Below, in pieces: positions 33,045-34,314 of a stretch of DNA of 34,314 nucleotides. Numbering within the stretch: the first letter of the stretch is position 1; each line of letters starts with the position of its first letter. Location of the stretch: the NCBI GenBank assembly GCA_037380725.1, contig JARRRL010000002.1:1-34314 (forward strand). The letters are read 5' to 3'. The DNA is from JARRRL01 sp037380725 (GTDB taxonomy: Bacteria > Pseudomonadota > Gammaproteobacteria > Pseudomonadales > JANQJO01). The notes below the pieces were generated by a model, which did not search any database, was not told where the DNA came from, and saw only the letters and a list, made by a program, of their open reading frames with translations. The translations under genes and the position numbers were made by a program.

Positions 33045-33866
33045 TTATAGCTTAAAAGCGCGGTGGACGGCAACGATACCTCCGGTGAGGTTGTAGTAGT
33101 GGCAACGGCGAAACCCCGTTTCTTCTAAGCGTTTGATGAGGGTATCCTGATCGGGGTGCATTCGGATGGACTCGGCCAGATACTGATAACTGCTGGCATC
33201 TTGTGCGATCCAATGACCCAAGCGAGGCAGTATGGAAAAAGAGTAACGGTCGTACAGTTTATTGAGCCACTTGTGCGTGGGTTTGGAAAACTCCAGTATC
33301 AAGACGCGCCCTCCTGGTTTGACGCATCGAAACATTTCTTGGAGTGCTTTGTCCATACGCGTCACATTTCGTAATCCAAAGCCGATACTGATGCAATCGA
33401 AATAATCGGACGGAAAGGGGAGTGATTCGGCGTTGGCCTGAACGCACGCAATGGGGGCGCTGTAGCCTCGGTCCAGAAGGCGGTCTCGCCCCACTTCGAG
33501 CATGGTGCTGTTGATGTCACTGAGCACCACTACACCTGTTTTTCCCACGCAGCGTGCAAATTTAAGACTGAGGTCGCCGGTGCCACCCGCCAGATCGAGG
33601 ATTTTATGACCCCGTCGAGCACCACTGAGCTCGATGGTGAAACGTTTCCATAATCGGTGTATGCCGAATGACATGAGATCATTCATCAAATCGTAGCGCC
33701 CGGCGACAGAATGAAAAACTTCCCCTACGCGTTGCGTCTTTTCATTAATATTTATGGGTTGATAACCAAAGTGTGTGGTGGCGCCGGGGTCGTCGGTGCG
33801 AGGTGCGTTCGGCTGTTGTGTTGAGCGTATACCGGTTTTGGGCGGTGCCGATTCACTGACGGTCAT
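33045..33866 (-). CDS. ubiE: C-methyltransferase UbiE
   Basis: S-adenosylmethionine-dependent C-methyltransferase of ubiquinone (and, where present, menaquinone) synthesis. Signature VFHSVAGRYDLMNDLMSFG, SAM motif LDLAGGTGDLSLKFA, IGFGLRNVTRMDKAL and GGRVLILEFSKP are all present. Length 273 includes about 25 extra N-terminal Pro/Thr-rich residues, absent from E. coli UbiE (251). First of ubiE-ubiJ-ubiB, with 70 bases before ubiJ. Confidence 0.97.
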   Translation of the reverse strand: MTVSESAPPKTGIRSTQQPNAPRTDDPGATTHFGYQPININEKTQRVGEVFHSVAGRYDLMNDLMSFGIHRLWKRFTIELSGARRGHKILDLAGGTGDLSLKFARCVGKTGVVVLSDINSTMLEVGRDRLLDRGYSAPIACVQANAESLPFPSDYFDCISIGFGLRNVTRMDKALQEMFRCVKPGGRVLILEFSKPTHKWLNKLYDRYSFSILPRLGHWIAQDASSYQYLAESIRMHPDQDTLIKRLEETGFRRCHYYNLTGGIVAVHRAFKL

Positions 33867-33967
33867 GGTGGTTTGTCCGGGTTATTGGGTGTAATCGATC
33901 GGAGGCGGTTCGTGGCCGTGTCATAGGCGCGAGTGGTCTCCGATCGATGAGAGAGGGTTCCGCGCTG

Positions 33968-34314
33968 CTAAAGAATATAGCGACTGAGATCTTCATCGTG
34001 CTCAAGTGCTTTCAATTGTTCATCCACATAAGCGGCGTCAATGGGCATGGGGGTGTCGTGGTTAAATTGTTTGGCTAAGGCTTCGGCATCAAAAGAAGCG
34101 CTTTCTAATACGCGTTCCAAAACCGTATGCAGTCGCCGTGCGCCAATGTTTTCGGTGGATTCGTTGACGCGCCACGCCGTTTGTGCGATGCGTTCAATGC
34201 CGCACGCGGTGAAGTCAATGCAGAGACCTTCGGTTTTCAACAAGGCTTGGTATTGCTCGGTCAGAGAGGCGTCGGGTTCGACTAAAATACGCTTAAAGTC
34301 GTCGGTACTCAGTG
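33968..34314 (-). CDS. hslU: ATP-dependent protease ATPase subunit HslU (C-terminal part)
   Basis: Partial; the gene enters from the right edge. The 115 visible codons match the C-terminus of HslU, the unfoldase of the HslUV protease: LSTDDFKRILVEPDASLTEQY, the sensor-2 region NESTENIGARRLHTVLERVLE, and the final DLSRYIL, the tail that inserts into HslV. hslV should lie to the right of the window, upstream of hslU. Confidence 0.96.
   Translation of the reverse strand, partial: LSTDDFKRILVEPDASLTEQYQALLKTEGLCIDFTACGIERIAQTAWRVNESTENIGARRLHTVLERVLESASFDAEALAKQFNHDTPMPIDAAYVDEQLKALEHDEDLSRYIL

Overview
The window is a chromosomal segment of a gammaproteobacterium. The evidence is the combination of SecB, TrmL, YggX, EnvC, UbiJ, monofunctional HisB and HslU, and a gene order close to that known from Pseudomonas: yggX-mutY-hisBHAF-ctpA-envC-gpmI-yibN-secB-trmL, and ubiE-ubiJ-ubiB-(hisI)-hisE-tatABC. 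A eukaryotic-style F-box protein, a Fic enzyme and a Chlamydia-type V-ATPase operon suggest a host-associated lifestyle (inference). I do not assign a genus. The assembly has one run of 31 Ns (30759-30789).

Layout. 1-3649 is an AT-richer accessory stretch: a truncated F-box/repeat protein, a decayed transposase, a Fic gene behind a 10-bp repeat array, and an unrecognised Ser-rich protein. It stops at the 3' end of tRNA-Phe (3650-3725, minus strand). 3866-5436 holds yggX and mutY (minus). 5706-8733 holds hisB, hisH, hisA and hisF (plus), the middle of histidine synthesis. 8748-9704 is a secreted, membrane-anchored protein with a Gly-Asn-Gly-Val repeat tract. 10250-15044 holds ctpA, envC and gpmI (minus). 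15443-16514 holds a rhodanese and secB (plus), and trmL converges on them. 17200-18172 is an AbiE-type toxin-antitoxin pair whose toxin has lost its core.

18709-26310 is a seven-subunit V-type ATPase operon in the order B-D-I-K-E-C-A. This is an exact circular permutation of the chlamydial/Bacteroidetes order E-C-A-B-D-I-K. The E gene is split by an in-frame TAG at the stalk/head boundary. A PilJ-type chemoreceptor follows on the minus strand (26405-27985). The right end is conserved backbone on the minus strand: hslU (partial), ubiE, ubiJ, ubiB, gap, hisE, tatA, tatB, tatC. UbiB appears to lack about 31 internal residues. hisI, expected between ubiB and hisE, is not visible and may lie in the N gap.

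How the genes work together: hisBHAF with hisE serve histidine synthesis; ubiE/J/B serve ubiquinone synthesis; secB and tatABC serve two export routes; EnvC and CtpA act on the cell wall and envelope; the V-ATPase couples ATP to ion transport. The most noteworthy observations are the permuted V-ATPase operon, the split E subunit, the F-box protein, the Fic promoter repeats, and the internal deletions in UbiB and the AbiEii toxin. Short tandem repeats (10-22 bp) are unusually frequent in and around genes.
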